Positions 50,395 to 61,889 of a stretch of DNA of 64,000 nucleotides are shown here, piece by piece. Below the pieces are notes generated by a model that did no database searches, was not told the origin of the DNA, and saw only the letters and a program-made list of their open reading frames with translations. Origin of the DNA: Endomychus coccineus (taxonomy: Eukaryota; Arthropoda; Insecta; Coleoptera; Endomychidae); contig OY294067.1 of the NCBI GenBank assembly GCA_958510875.1, positions 136,617,726 through 136,681,725 on the forward strand, written 5' to 3'. The position numbers and the translations under genes are program-made. How positions within the stretch are numbered: position 1 is the stretch's first letter; the number at the start of each line of letters is the position of its first letter.

Positions 50395-51732
50395 ATGCGA
50401 GCGTCGTCTCTATCGTCTACGATGAAAGAACGCGAGAAACGTAAAAATTATATGAGAAAATGTGCGTATCTTCCGATGAACATGGTGCCGAACCATGTGA
50501 AAGAACAAATTACGTTCTTACGACAACATATCAAAAAAATTTCCTATATACATTTGAAGAATCGTGCAAGAAAAGTGTATTCCTTGATGGAGATTCCATT
50601 TGACCTTGCCGATATGTATGCTTCCTCGTGGAAGTTACGCTCATCAGTGACAAATTCTCCACGGCGACTGTTATCGTTATCGACGTCGTCAACATCTGGA
50701 TCCTCCCCCTTGACAGTGACGAGAAGCAAAACAAGAAAAGATTTGACGAAATTAACGAGGAGAAAAATTATCCATACACTAATCGACGTTTGTTTGTGTT
50801 ATCATCGAACAACGATCATTTACGCTTTGTTGATTCGATCGTGTACAGATGGACACGCCTTATTACCCACGTTACTACAATGTGAAGATCGATTCGATAT
50901 CGTTGTAATGTGTGTGAAACGCATGTTTTCCGAGGCAAAATATTACAGAATTTCCCTGGAGCATCTGCTAGATTTTCTGTCCAAATTGAATGCTGAACAT
51001 TTCCTAACAGATTCACATCGCCTTCAGAAATTGATCATGACATTCGTACAATTTTGTGCAGCCGATCATACGAAAACCAAATTCGACATGAATCCGATCT
51101 ATAGAAAAATTGCTACCATCGCTGTTATATCGTTGTTGTCGAAAAATTACCCCGATAATGTACAATCGAGAGCAGAAGATGTCGTCTTTTTGAACACGTT
51201 GAAAGTTCTATGTTATCGTCGTAACCTGTGTTCCATTTTTGTGGCGATTTCGACGCTTTTCCCGTTTCTGTCAAGTCCCCACACACTGATCGAATCTCCA
51301 CTATTTCCCATAGTTGGTTCGGAAGATGATTACGAAAACGGAAAACATTTTTTCAATTCCCACATTGGACATATACATGAGTTCCTAATGTCACGAACAC
51401 ACACTGAAAAATTTTTCAATTTTGTCACTGACTACTCGATACAAACAGAATCGTCGACAGGTGGTGTTACATTGAAAAAACTGGCAATGCGAAGTATTTT
51501 GAAAACTCAACGTCAAACGTCTAATTTTTGGAACTTTTATATTAATAAAATTGCGCTAGACAAAGAATCACAAGATTTTTACAATCGTTACGAAATTGTA
51601 AAATACGACCTAATTAAAACGTTGGTTTCCTCGATAAAACGGTTTAAATATAATATGAATCGGTTCAACGAGTCAAAAAGTGAGGAGGCGTATATTTTCC
51701 GTTTTGGATGTTGGCGTACTGTGAATGACTAA
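50395..51732 (+). CDS. Family B accessory protein, copy 2 (445 aa)
   Basis: Tandem paralog of 48920-50206. The start is ATG 50395; the longer frame begins with TTG. It has the same basic N-terminus, linker and helical blocks, and a C-terminal extension of about 25 residues. No TATA/initiator pair as clear as that of copy 1 is visible upstream. Function unknown. Confidence 0.76.
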   Translation: MRASSLSSTMKEREKRKNYMRKCAYLPMNMVPNHVKEQITFLRQHIKKISYIHLKNRARKVYSLMEIPFDLADMYASSWKLRSSVTNSPRRLLSLSTSSTSGSSPLTVTRSKTRKDLTKLTRRKIIHTLIDVCLCYHRTTIIYALLIRSCTDGHALLPTLLQCEDRFDIVVMCVKRMFSEAKYYRISLEHLLDFLSKLNAEHFLTDSHRLQKLIMTFVQFCAADHTKTKFDMNPIYRKIATIAVISLLSKNYPDNVQSRAEDVVFLNTLKVLCYRRNLCSIFVAISTLFPFLSSPHTLIESPLFPIVGSEDDYENGKHFFNSHIGHIHEFLMSRTHTEKFFNFVTDYSIQTESSTGGVTLKKLAMRSILKTQRQTSNFWNFYINKIALDKESQDFYNRYEIVKYDLIKTLVSSIKRFKYNMNRFNESKSEEAYIFRFGCWRTVND

Positions 51733-51920
51733 AATATCGACAATTGTAATATAATATTTATTTTCGAATCGAAACATACAAAAATTGAATAAACATTACG
51801 AATCTCCAGTTAATGGCAATTTTCTTTTCAAACCTCCATTGTACACGACACTGGTCCTGACGAATCGAACGATAAACCATTCCGTTCGTTCGGGACGGCG
51901 TTCCAATTGAACGGTATCGC

Positions 51921-52145
51921 CTAACCGAAAAATGGAAATGTGTAGTACGGCGGTCGATGATATATCATGGCTTGTTGTTGCGATGCGAACAATCCCAGTC
52001 CAACAGCAACGGTCGTTGTTACCAACGCAGAAACATTCACGATGGGTCGAGTCATCACATGGAATTGTCCACACCGATCATATCGTTCGCACGAATTCGT
52101 TCGATAACAATAATTGCCATCGCCACATCCACCACATGGGAACAT
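51921..52145 (-). CDS. Small cysteine-rich membrane protein (74 aa)
   Basis: The N-terminal region is cysteine-rich (MFPCGGCGDGNYCYR, then NSCERYDRC). One hydrophobic segment follows (VSALVTTTVAVGLGLFA, about 37-53), then a tyrosine/proline-rich end. The layout fits a small envelope or PIF-complex protein, but I cannot assign it. Frames on the other strand also exist here, so it is a moderate call. Confidence 0.5.
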   Translation of the reverse strand: MFPCGGCGDGNYCYRTNSCERYDRCGQFHVMTRPIVNVSALVTTTVAVGLGLFASQQQAMIYHRPPYYTFPFFG

Positions 52146-52375
52146 AACGACGGATAAGTTGTCAATGAGATTGTGACGCGCGCGCGTATCCTATGTGTAC
52201 TCACACTCTCCACGCGTATGGCGCCGTTTTGTAGACGCGGTCGAAAGCGATCGGTAAATACCATTTATCGTAGATATGTACATAACAACGCGCACGTAAT
52301 AGCTCCCACATCCGATCGTCGCAAATGGTGATCGAACTTGACTTCATCTCTTAGTAAGGAATCACTATTAGTATT

Positions 52376-53179
52376 ATGCCATTCTTTTCCAACGATCGCT
52401 TACCGATCGGATACGAGTTTTCCACGTTTCAAGAATTATTTTTATTATTACATCGATACACACTCACACCGATATATAGTTACGAACGACACTTGAAATG
52501 GCACGCGATCGGTCTCACCCTGGAATTATTCAGGCGTCACAACGAAGATTCGTCACGACAATTGAGCGGCCAACACGGATCGCGCGTCGATAAGCACTTC
52601 AGACAGTCGCGTAACGTACTGCTGTCGTGGTTAGTTTATATTTTAGGAAAGCTAGACCGTGTCGATTTGGATTTTGAAATAGGATTGTGCGATATTGTTT
52701 GTTACGAAATTAGTAACATAACGGTGGACAGAACGTTAATCGACGCAACGTCGTTGGGACCGCAAACGCTTCCAATCAGTCGCTTGCGTATAATAACACC
52801 GTCGTCGATGGGGATGTCTGAGATGAAGGAAGATCTGTTAAAGCCCGTACCACTTAACCAATCTTTCCGTAAAATTGAAAGAAAACCACCGAAAGCCGGT
52901 AAATTATCGACGACGGAAAATATAGGACTGGAAGAACGTCGGAAAGGTTTCGATACACAAAAAGAAATGAAATACGTCAGACTTTTTCTGGCATACTTAT
53001 CGAAGGACGAACAGTTAACACAATTCAAAGAGGCAATTCAAGATTGTCACAAAATATTGAGCTATCGAAATATGTTTAATATTTCGTTTCCGCTATTGGA
53101 CAAACACATCGATCAACTTTTATTGCAGGCATCTAAATCAGTATCAAATCTTACGAACCACTACATCGAACAAAGCTGA
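52376..53179 (+). CDS. Unrecognised viral protein (267 aa)
   Basis: An ATG start with TAAG 18 bp upstream. Soluble and mostly helical, with two conserved-looking blocks (YERHLKWHAIGLTLELFRRH and MKYVRLFLAYLSKDEQLTQF) separated by a Lys/Pro-rich linker. No motif identifies it. The last gene of the core block before the hr-like array. Confidence 0.7.
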   Translation: MPFFSNDRLPIGYEFSTFQELFLLLHRYTLTPIYSYERHLKWHAIGLTLELFRRHNEDSSRQLSGQHGSRVDKHFRQSRNVLLSWLVYILGKLDRVDLDFEIGLCDIVCYEISNITVDRTLIDATSLGPQTLPISRLRIITPSSMGMSEMKEDLLKPVPLNQSFRKIERKPPKAGKLSTTENIGLEERRKGFDTQKEMKYVRLFLAYLSKDEQLTQFKEAIQDCHKILSYRNMFNISFPLLDKHIDQLLLQASKSVSNLTNHYIEQS

Positions 53180-53439
53180 CACAAACAAGATTCAAGAGAA
53201 AATCGGAACGAAACAAGTTTTTTCATTCAGGCTGTAATTTTTGTTTGCCAAATAAAACTTTTTCTAAAATAAAACTGTAGAATAATTCGCGGCGAAGAGA
53301 AGAACTTGATCGTCCAACTTTTGACGATCTGTAATTTTGCTGCCAAACGAATCGTAGTCAACGTATCGGTTATTTCTCGTTTTGATGAGCAGAATTTGTC
53401 GATCAAACTTTCTCGGCCTGGGATCTCTCTCGTCGAACG

Positions 53440-54744
53440 AACCTTCAAACTTATAAGTTCCTCGCCATGCGCACTAGCTCTATCGAGAAACAGTTTTGTC
53501 TCGAATGAAATTTGTTGAAACGAAATCTCACCGGTGAATTTCTTCGAACTGCAAAATCTTTGAACGTGAATCTCGTTCGAGAAATGAAATCGTAAAATAT
53601 TTTCTGATGAATAAACTTTGTCCGTCTAAAATCTCTCGTCGAATGAATAATTGTTGAAACGAAATTCCACCGGTGGATTTTTTCCAGCTACAAATACTTT
53701 GAACGAAACTCTCGTTTATCGAGAAATAGTTTTGTCTCAGATGAAATTTGTCGAAACGAAATGCCACCGGTGGATTTATTCGAGCAGTAAAAACTTTGTG
53801 AACGTAACTCTCGTTCTAGGAATGAAACAGTTTTGTCTCGAGTGAAATTTGTTGGAACGAAATTCCACCGGTGGATTTATTCGAGCTGCAAAATCTTTGA
53901 ACGTGAATCTCGTTCGAGAAATGAAATGGTAAAATATTTTCTGATGAATAAACTTTGTCCGTCTAAAATTTCTTGTCGAACGAATAATTGTTGAAACGAA
54001 ATTCCACCGGTGGATTTTTTCGAACTACAAATACTTTGAGCGAAACTCTCGTTCATCGAGAAATAGTTTTGTCTTGGATGAAATTTGTTTAAACAAAATC
54101 TCACCGGTGGATTTCTTCGAGCTAGAAAAACTTTGAACGAAACTCTCGTTCGCGAAATGAAATCGTAAAATATTTTCTGATGAACAAACTTTGTCCGCTA
54201 GAATCTCTCGTCGAACAAATTTTCAAACTTACATGTTCCTCGTCATGCGTACTAGCATCATCGAGAAACAGTTTTGTCTCGAATGAAATTTATGAAACGA
54301 AATCTCACCGGTGGATTTATTCGAGCTGTAAAATCTTCGAACGTGAATCTCGTTCGAGAAATGAAATCGTAAAATATTTTCTGATGAACCAACGTTGTCC
54401 GCCTAGAATTTCTCGTCGAATGAATCTCCAAACTTAAAAGTTCCTCGTCATGCGTACTGGCATCATCGAGGAACAGTTTTGTCTCGAATGAAATTTGTTG
54501 AAACGAAATTTCACCGGTTGGATTTCTTCGAGCTGTAAAAATGTGGAACGTGAATCTCGTTCGAGAAATGGAATCGTAAAATATTTTTTGATGAACAAAC
54601 TTTGTCCACCTAGAATCTCTCGTCGAACGAATCTCCAAACTTACACTTTCCTCGTCATGCGCACTACCTCTGTCGAGAAACAGTTTCGTTGCGAGTAAAA
54701 TTTGTTGGAACGAAATCCATCGGCGGATTTCTTCGAGCTGTAAA
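53440..54744 (-). repeat. hr-like array D
   Basis: About nine units in minus orientation with aaattccaccggtggatttt-type cores (about 53530, 53668, 53763, 53860, 54000, 54103, 54303, 54510, and a decayed one at about 54715), aaactttgtccg..., gagaaatgaaatcgtaaaat and gttcctcgtcatgcgtacta blocks. It joins LR copy 3. No gene is supported; 53180-53440 is a degenerate edge of the array. Confidence 0.85.
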
Positions 54745-55470
54745 AACATTTGCAGCTATGACTCGTTATCACGTGACGTAGACGTGACGTATCACGGGGG
54801 CAACGAAAATTATGGAACGCAACTTTCAGCTCTCGCAAGGAGCTAGCGTCAAATCTAAACAGTCAACGGGGCCCTACGTACCCCCATAGCACCCCTCACC
54901 CCTGTATATATATATTATATATATATTATATATATAACCTCCGCGACGGCCTGCTCCTTCTTACTACTACGTTGTTCTTACTCTGGTCAAGGAGGTTTAG
55001 GATCGCGGGCGAGAAGCTTGCTGATTATATAGTTAATTTGGGGTCAGCTGAGTGAATACTCGATTCTCATTGGAGTAGAGCCGTTTGACGTCACGAAAAT
55101 CCTAAAATCTACTGATTTCTGACGAAAATCACGGTAGAAGGGGTAAAATTTTGATCAGATTCAATTCAGAGTTCTGAAAGCGAAGTCGATTGAGGTTAGA
55201 TTGTACAAAATTAAACCCACCCCATCTATAGATTTAGTAATTTCATGACATGCATAAAACATCTATGGTAGATTTGATACTGTACACGTTGATTGGAAGT
55301 TCAAGAGAATTCTACCAGATGGCGTTCATCTGCTTATTGTAACAAATGGATATAACGTTTCGATAGGTGGCGCTCGTCAAATTGTCACATCGGAATTGCA
55401 TTATATTTCGAAAGATAGCACTTTTTACGTTACTCTGACGAAATTGCATTACATTTCGATAGATGTCTCT
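54745..55470 (-). repeat. Long dispersed repeat LR, copy 3 (inverted)
   Basis: The reverse complement of about 31830-32575, with tacgtacccccatagcaccc, a TA-only tract (54905-54937), tgctccttcttactactacg and gatggcgttcatctgcttat landmarks. The region 55470-55690 keeps partial homology and a tatataagaa box. Confidence 0.85.
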
Positions 55471-55701
55471 GAATTTTATTATCGAGTCATCGAAAATTAC
55501 TGTGAGGCTTATATGCGCGTTTTCTTGTATCGTTGGATCTATTTTTACAGTCACACGAAAGGTGTATTGAAAAATTTACAGATAGAGTGGGGTAACAACG
55601 CGTATATAAGAAAACTTTGAACGTAGCTCTCGTTCGAGGAATGAAACAATATTTAGTTGTAATATTATTCATAGATGTCATTTGGGTGAAATTCGAATTG
55701 G

Positions 55702-55737
55702 TATATAATGCGAGCGTGCTGACCAAGAATGTCAGTT
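55702..55737 (+). promoter_or_regulatory. TATA plus initiator promoter
   Basis: TATATAA (55702-55708) is followed by TCAGTT at 55732-55737, 26 bp before the ATG at 55763. Confidence 0.68.
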
Positions 55738-55762
55738 ACTTTTCAATCGTTCAATCGAAATA

Positions 55763-56116
55763 ATGTCACAACCGGCAAGTGTTAGCGAAACCTATCGAAA
55801 GCGAGTGGTGAAAAAAAGACCAAAAGAACACGTTCCTCCTGTATACGAAAAGCCAGGCTGGGAGGATCTCTGGGCAATGATACGTCGCGACGACGAGCAA
55901 ATCCTCAATTGGACCGACGACGAGGCAGAAGACGACGAGTTCGACCAATTATATGAAGATTGGTGCTTAAGGGACACGGACTATTCTACCAATCTGTCCA
56001 ACAATAACGACAATCGACAAATTCACCGTATAGTGACGAATAATTCCGAAACTCTATCACACAACAGCAACAACAATAACACTGCTTCGATGAATAAAGA
56101 ACCGGGTTACTCGTAA
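55763..56116 (+). CDS. Small acidic protein of the W-D-L family (117 aa)
   Basis: Basic N-terminus (KRVVKKRPKEHVPP), the shared core PGWEDLWAMIRRDDEQILNW, an acidic stretch, then an Asn-rich tail. Good ATG and promoter. Paralogs: 40719-40961 and the C-terminus of 37738-38232. Function unknown; the basic-then-acidic layout could suit a transcription or chromatin interactor, which is speculation. Confidence 0.72.
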   Translation: MSQPASVSETYRKRVVKKRPKEHVPPVYEKPGWEDLWAMIRRDDEQILNWTDDEAEDDEFDQLYEDWCLRDTDYSTNLSNNNDNRQIHRIVTNNSETLSHNSNNNNTASMNKEPGYS

Positions 56117-56259
56117 AGAATTCCATAAATGTATAACATTACGAATAAAATTTAAGCTAGATAAAATGTTTTCTTCCATTTCTTCCATCCCGCAAGCACT
56201 GATCTCAGTGATCTCGTGTATAAAATAAAATTGAATATATTATCTGGCAACGATTGATT

Positions 56260-58737
56260 GTTGAAATGAAATTCCACCGGTGGCTTTCTTCGAGCTACAA
56301 AACTTTGAACGTAATTCTCGTTCAAGGAATGAAACAGTTTTGTCTCGAGTGAAATCTGTTGAAACGAAATCTCACCGGTGGATTTCTTCGAGCTACAAAA
56401 ACTTTGAACGAAACTCTCGTTCTCGAAATGAAATCGTTAAATATTTTCTGATGAACAAACTTTGTCCGCCTAGAATCTCTCGTCGAACGATTGATTGTTG
56501 AAATGAAATTCCACCGGTGGATTTCTTCGAGCTACAATACTTTGAACGTAATTCTCGTTCAAGGAATTAAACAGTTTTGTCTCGAGTGAAATCTGTTGAA
56601 ACGAAATCTCACCGGTGGATTTCTTCGAGCTACAAAACTTTGAACGTAATTCTCGTTCAAGGAATGAAACAGTTTTGTCTCGAATGAAATTTGTTGAAAC
56701 GAAATCTCACCGGTGGATTTCTCCGAGCTGTAAAATCTTCGAACGCGAATCTCGTTCGAGAAATGAAATCGTAAATTATTTTCTGATGAACCAACATTGT
56801 CCGCGTAGAATCTCTCGTCGAACGATTGATTGTTGAAATGAAATTCCACCGGTGGATTTCTTCGAGCTACAAAACTTTGAACGTAATTCTCGTTCAAGGA
56901 ATGAAACAGTTTTGTCTCGAATGAAATTTGTTGAAACGAAATCTCACCGGTGGATTTCTCCGAGCTGTAAAATCTTCGAACGCGAATCTCGTTCGAGAAA
57001 TGAAATCGTAAATTATTTTCTGATGAACCAACATTGTCCGTGTAGAATCTCTCGTCGAGCGAATCTTCAAACTTATAAGTTCCTCGTCATGCGTACTAGC
57101 ATCATCGAGAAACAGTTTTGTCTCGAATGAAATTTGTTGAAACGAAATCTCACCGGTGGATTTCTTCGAGCTACAAAAACTTTGAACGAAACTCTCGTTC
57201 TCGAAATGAAATCGTTAAATATTTTCTGATGAACAAACTTTGTCCGCCTAGAATCTCTCGTCGAACGATTGATTGTTGAAATGAAATTCCACCGGTGGAT
57301 TTCTTCGAGCTACAATACTTTGAACGTAATTCTCGTTCAAGGAATGAAACAGTTTTGTCTCGAATGAAATTTGTTGAAACGAAATCTCACCGGTGGATTT
57401 CTCCGAGCTGTAAAATCTTCGAACGCGAATCTCGTTCGAGAAATGAAATCGTAAATTATTTTCTGATGAACCAACATTGTCCGCGTAGAATCTCTCGTCG
57501 AACGATTGATTGTTGAAATGAAATTCCACCGGTGGATTTCTTCGAGCTACAAAACTTTGAACGTAATTCTCGTTCAAGGAATGAAACAGTTTTGTCTCGA
57601 ATGAAATTTGTTGAAACGAAATCTCACCGGTAGATTTCTCCGAGCTGTAAAATCTTCGAACGCGAATCTCGTTCGAGAAATGAAATCGTAAATTATTTTC
57701 TGATGAACCAACATTGTCCGTGTAGAATCTCTCGTCGAGCGAATCTTCAAACTTATAAGTTCCTCGTCATGCGTACTAGCATCATCGAGAAACAGTTTTG
57801 TCTCGAATGAAATTTGTTGAAACGAAATCTCACCGGTGGATTTCTTCGAGCTACAAAAACTTTGAACGAAACTCTCGTTCTCGAAATGAAATCGTTAAAT
57901 ATTTTCTGATGAACAAACTTTGTCCGCCTAGAATCTCTCGTCGAACGATTGATTGTTGAAATGAAATTCCACCGGTGGATTTCTTCGAGCTACAATACTT
58001 TGAACGTAATTCTCGTTCAAGGAATGAAACAGTTTTGTCTCGAATGAAATTTGTTGAAACGAAATCTCACCGGTGGATTTCTCCGAGCTGTAAAATCTTC
58101 GAACGCGAATCTCGTTCGAGAAATGAAATCGTAAATTATTTTCTGATGAACCAACATTGTCCGCGTAGAATCTCTCGTCGAACGATTGATTGTTGAAATG
58201 AAATTCCACCGGTGGATTTCTTCGAGCTACAAAACTTTGAACGTAATTCTCGTTCAAGGAATGAAACAGTTTTGTCTCGAATGAAATTTGTTGAAACGAA
58301 ATCTCACCGGTAGATTTCTCCGAGCTGTAAAATCTTCGAACGCCAATCTCGTTCGAGAAATGAAATCGTAAATTATTTTCTGATGAACCAACATTGTCCG
58401 TGTAGAATCTCTCGTCGAGCGAATCTTCAAACTTATAAGTTCCTCGTCATGCGTACTAGCATCATCGAGAAACAGTTTTGTCTCGAATGAAATTTGTTGA
58501 AACGAAATCTCACCGGTGGATTTCTCCGAGCTGTAAAATCTTCGAACGCGAATCTCGTTCGAGAAATGAAATCGTAAATTATTTTCTGATGAACCAACGT
58601 TGTCCGCGTGGAATCTCTCGTCGAACGAATCTTCAAACTTATAAGTTCCTCGTCATGCGTACTAGCATCATCGAGAAACAGTTTTGTCTCGAATGAAATC
58701 TCTTGAAACGAAATCTCACCGGTTGGATTTCTTCGAG
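56260..58737 (-). repeat. hr-like array E with 680-bp higher-order repeats
   Basis: The largest array, about fifteen palindromic cores in minus orientation. A super-unit of 680 bp (about 57120-57800) is repeated almost exactly at 57800-58480; a smaller 237-bp step (about 56615 to 56852) is also visible. Each super-unit contains gaaattccaccggtggattt, gaaatctcaccggtggattt and one diverged core ctcaccggtagatttctccg. The short gap 56117-56260 holds nothing recognisable. Confidence 0.87.
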
Positions 58738-59780
58738 CTGCGAAAACTTTCACAGCAGTGATGACTCACAGTTACGTGACGTATACGTGACGTAGCACGG
58801 GGGCAACGAAAATCGTGGAACGCAACTTTCAGCTATCGCGAGAAGCTAGCGCTAAGTCTAGACAATCAACGGGGCTCCACGTACCCCATAGCACCCCCTG
58901 CACCCCTATATATATATAATATATATATATTATATATATAACCTCCGCGACGGCCTGCTCCTTCTTACTACTACGTTGTTCTTACTCTGGTCAAGGAGGT
59001 TTAGGATCGCGGGCGAGAAGCTTGCTGATTATATAGTTAATTTGGGGTCAGCTGAGTGAATACTCGATTCTCATTGGACTAGAGCCAATTGACGTCACAA
59101 AAATCCTAAAATCTACTGATTTCTGACGAAAATCATGGTAGAAGGGGTAAAATTTTGATCAGATTCAATTCAGAGTTCCGATAGTCAAGTCGATTGAGGT
59201 TAGATTGTACGATATTAAACCCACCCCATCCACAGATTTAGTAATTTCTTGAGAATACACAGTATATCTATGGTACGTTTCACACTGTACGTGTTGGATG
59301 AAAGTTTGAGAAAACTCCACCAGATGGCGTTCATCTGCTTATTGTAACAATTCGATATAATGTTTCGATAGGTGGCGCTCACCAAGTTATCACATCGGAA
59401 TTGTATTATATTTCGAAAGATGGCGCTTTTACGTTACTCTGTCGAAATTGCATTACATTTCGATAGATGTCTCTGAATTTTTTTGTTGAATCATCGAAAA
59501 ATACTGTGAGGCTACTGATTTCTGACGAAAATCACGGTAGAAGGGGTAAAATTTTGATCAGATTCAATTCAGAGTTCTGAGAGCGAAGTCGATTGAGGTT
59601 AGATTGTACAAAATTAAACCCACCCCATCCACAGATTTAGTAATTTCATGATATTCATCAGACATCTATGGTAGGTTCTACACTATATACGTGGCAGTTC
59701 AAAGGAACTCCAATAGATGGCGCTCGTACACTCACTGCTACAAATTGATACAACATACCAATAGATAGCGCTCACCAAAT
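58738..59780 (-). repeat. Long dispersed repeat LR, copy 4 (inverted) plus partial copy
   Basis: 58738-59505 is the reverse complement of LR (tgacgtatacgtgacgtagc, TA-only tract 58907-58939, gatggcgttcatctgcttat). At about 59510-59780 an internal part restarts (actgatttctgacgaaaatc through caccccatccacagatttag), giving a nested partial duplication. Positions 59780-60240 hold weak LR-like sequence and no supported gene. Confidence 0.82.
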
Positions 59781-60315
59781 TACCATAGTCAGCCCGTATA
59801 AAATGTTCGATATATGGCGGCACTTGGATGGTTATTGGAACGAATTTGTATGGTAACAGATTCGAAATTGTCAGTGAAAAATAAGAAAAATATTAACAAA
59901 TCAATTTATTAATTCAAATGCGTTGAGTCAAATATCTTTTCTTGATGTTGTCGTTTCGCCGCAGGAACTGTTCAACCTTGTCCATGAGCCGTATGTATAC
60001 CAGACGAATATGCGTTCACATACAGGTTTCTGGGCCAGACTTAGACGATCAACCGCATTACATTTCGGTAGATGTTTCTGAATTTCATGGTCCAACCGAA
60101 ATCATCTCACTAAGTCGCGAGTCACCAAAAATAGTTTGAGGTTCACATGTGCATTTCCTTCTATCGTTGAATCTATTTTTAGATGTATCGGAACTTGTCC
60201 TCGCAATATGTACGCGGTCAGTCCGAGATAGAGAGGGTAACAACGCATATATAAGCGGAACAGTTGCCAATTAAATTCATTCGACAAGTTCTAATACAGC
60301 GATTCTTTCCAAAAT

Positions 60316-61413
60316 ATGGAACGTGCCGGTGTAATTCAATTGTTAGAAACGTTGGTGTGTTTGATTAACGTGGGATGGTATTTGTCGGTGACGAATCGTG
60401 AGGCGGTATGGGACCTGCTGAAATCCATACGAAAAATGGTGATATACCCCGTATTCAGTTTCGCAGAAATGGCAGAAATGGAACAGATGTTTGAAGAATT
60501 GGAAAGGTTAATATCGTCGTCTCCATCGTCGTCATCGTCGTCTTCGTCGCCAGTTCTATCAAGTCTCGATTCGAAACCCGGCCCTGATAATTCGTTGAAG
60601 TTGAACGTTTTCATCAATTTAAAATTTTTACATGTTTCGGGGGGAGCGAAGCATATTTTATCGTCCGGGATGTGTACGACGGACAAGGATTTCGAATCGA
60701 GCGGAAATCCGTACGACGTGAAGAACAAAAGTTCGCTCAGCGATACGTCGCACTTGACGGACCTGATCGTTAAATTACCAGACGCCGTTAGAGCCGTGGC
60801 GAGATTAGCGTTGGAAAAATCGATACGGGCGAGTGCCGTTCAATCGAATTCGCCGCAGGATATGTTGCAGACGCTATACCGTTGGCATGCTAGACCGAGG
60901 AAAATCGAATTTATATCCTACAACGACGATACGCACATGTGTTATCTGCATCTCGTGTCTACGTCGGACGAGCCGACTACTTGTTGCGAATCGTGTAATA
61001 GACCGTTCGATTTGAACGTCGAGGATGCCTTTCGTACCGAGAACTATCGGTGGGTGTGTGGCGACACAGATAAACATTCATCGAATACAGATCGCGTCGT
61101 ACAAATGTATCGTCCCACGTGGTCCATATTGAAAGTTTTTAAAATGGGAAGTAAAATACGGGCTACTCTTGTGCGTTCCAATACGGAGATAATACGGAAT
61201 GTCGATCTGGATGCGAAGGGAGCCTTTGCCGAAATGGTGGACAACGAAATGATCTCGTTGACACGAATTCACGATTTCTTTGGGTGTTCGTTCGCGGGAT
61301 GTGAATCGCGATGGACGACGGCAACGGCTCTGAGTAGTGCACACAACACGATGTGCGTGTTCCGTTCTATCGCGAAAATCGTCAACGCGCGTTCTACAAT
61401 TTCCACATGTTAG
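60316..61413 (+). CDS. Unrecognised accessory protein (365 aa)
   Basis: Helical N-terminus, polyserine at about 68-82, then a globular region with two CxxC-type pairs (CCESCNRPF; GCSFAGCESRW) and RVVQMYRPTWSILKVFKMGS. TATATAA lies about 65 bp before the ATG (catatataagcg at about 60247). The last cysteine-containing block IHDFFGCSFAGC weakly recalls family C (FHDVLGC). Another frame (ATG 61446 to 61591, 48 codons) continues directly after it with protein-like composition and may be a frameshifted C-terminus. Function unknown. Confidence 0.68.
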   Translation: MERAGVIQLLETLVCLINVGWYLSVTNREAVWDLLKSIRKMVIYPVFSFAEMAEMEQMFEELERLISSSPSSSSSSSSPVLSSLDSKPGPDNSLKLNVFINLKFLHVSGGAKHILSSGMCTTDKDFESSGNPYDVKNKSSLSDTSHLTDLIVKLPDAVRAVARLALEKSIRASAVQSNSPQDMLQTLYRWHARPRKIEFISYNDDTHMCYLHLVSTSDEPTTCCESCNRPFDLNVEDAFRTENYRWVCGDTDKHSSNTDRVVQMYRPTWSILKVFKMGSKIRATLVRSNTEIIRNVDLDAKGAFAEMVDNEMISLTRIHDFFGCSFAGCESRWTTATALSSAHNTMCVFRSIAKIVNARSTISTC

Positions 61414-61591
61414 TGATCGATTCGACAGTCTGTGTGCACCAGCGATGGTAGAAGGACCTAATGAACACGAAGTGAAGCTTCCGTCTGACACAATGGACTG
61501 GATTCAGGTGCGAGACCAGTGGATTCGCATACCGAAGTTGGCGACGTTCTATAATAGGATCATCTACCATTTTGTTTTTCGAGAAAAATAA

Positions 61592-61889
61592 ATATTTGAA
61601 TCTATTTCTTATGATTTACTGTACACTGCTCCCCTTCCTGTTATGCTTTGTTGGAACTAGTGTCCAAAATTAATTGTGGTCGGAACCATAGTTGAAGTAT
61701 ACAGGTCTGCCGGAGCCTCCATTCTATCACTTCTCGCACTCCAGAGTCACCTGGTACCGGTGAACGGAGTGCGGCCCGGACTAGCTATTGAAGGGAAGCG
61801 GCATTGAGGTTAATGAGACGACACAATTATTACTACTTTCTTTTTTTTATTCAATAAATTGATCCTGCAACATTCGTATCTCACGATAT
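61592..61889. other. Intergenic region with a short hairpin
   Basis: No gene. A perfect 8-bp stem cgcactcc/ggagtgcg with an inner tcacc/ggtga stem lies at 61735-61773, around ggtacc. Otherwise no pattern is seen. Confidence 0.5.
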
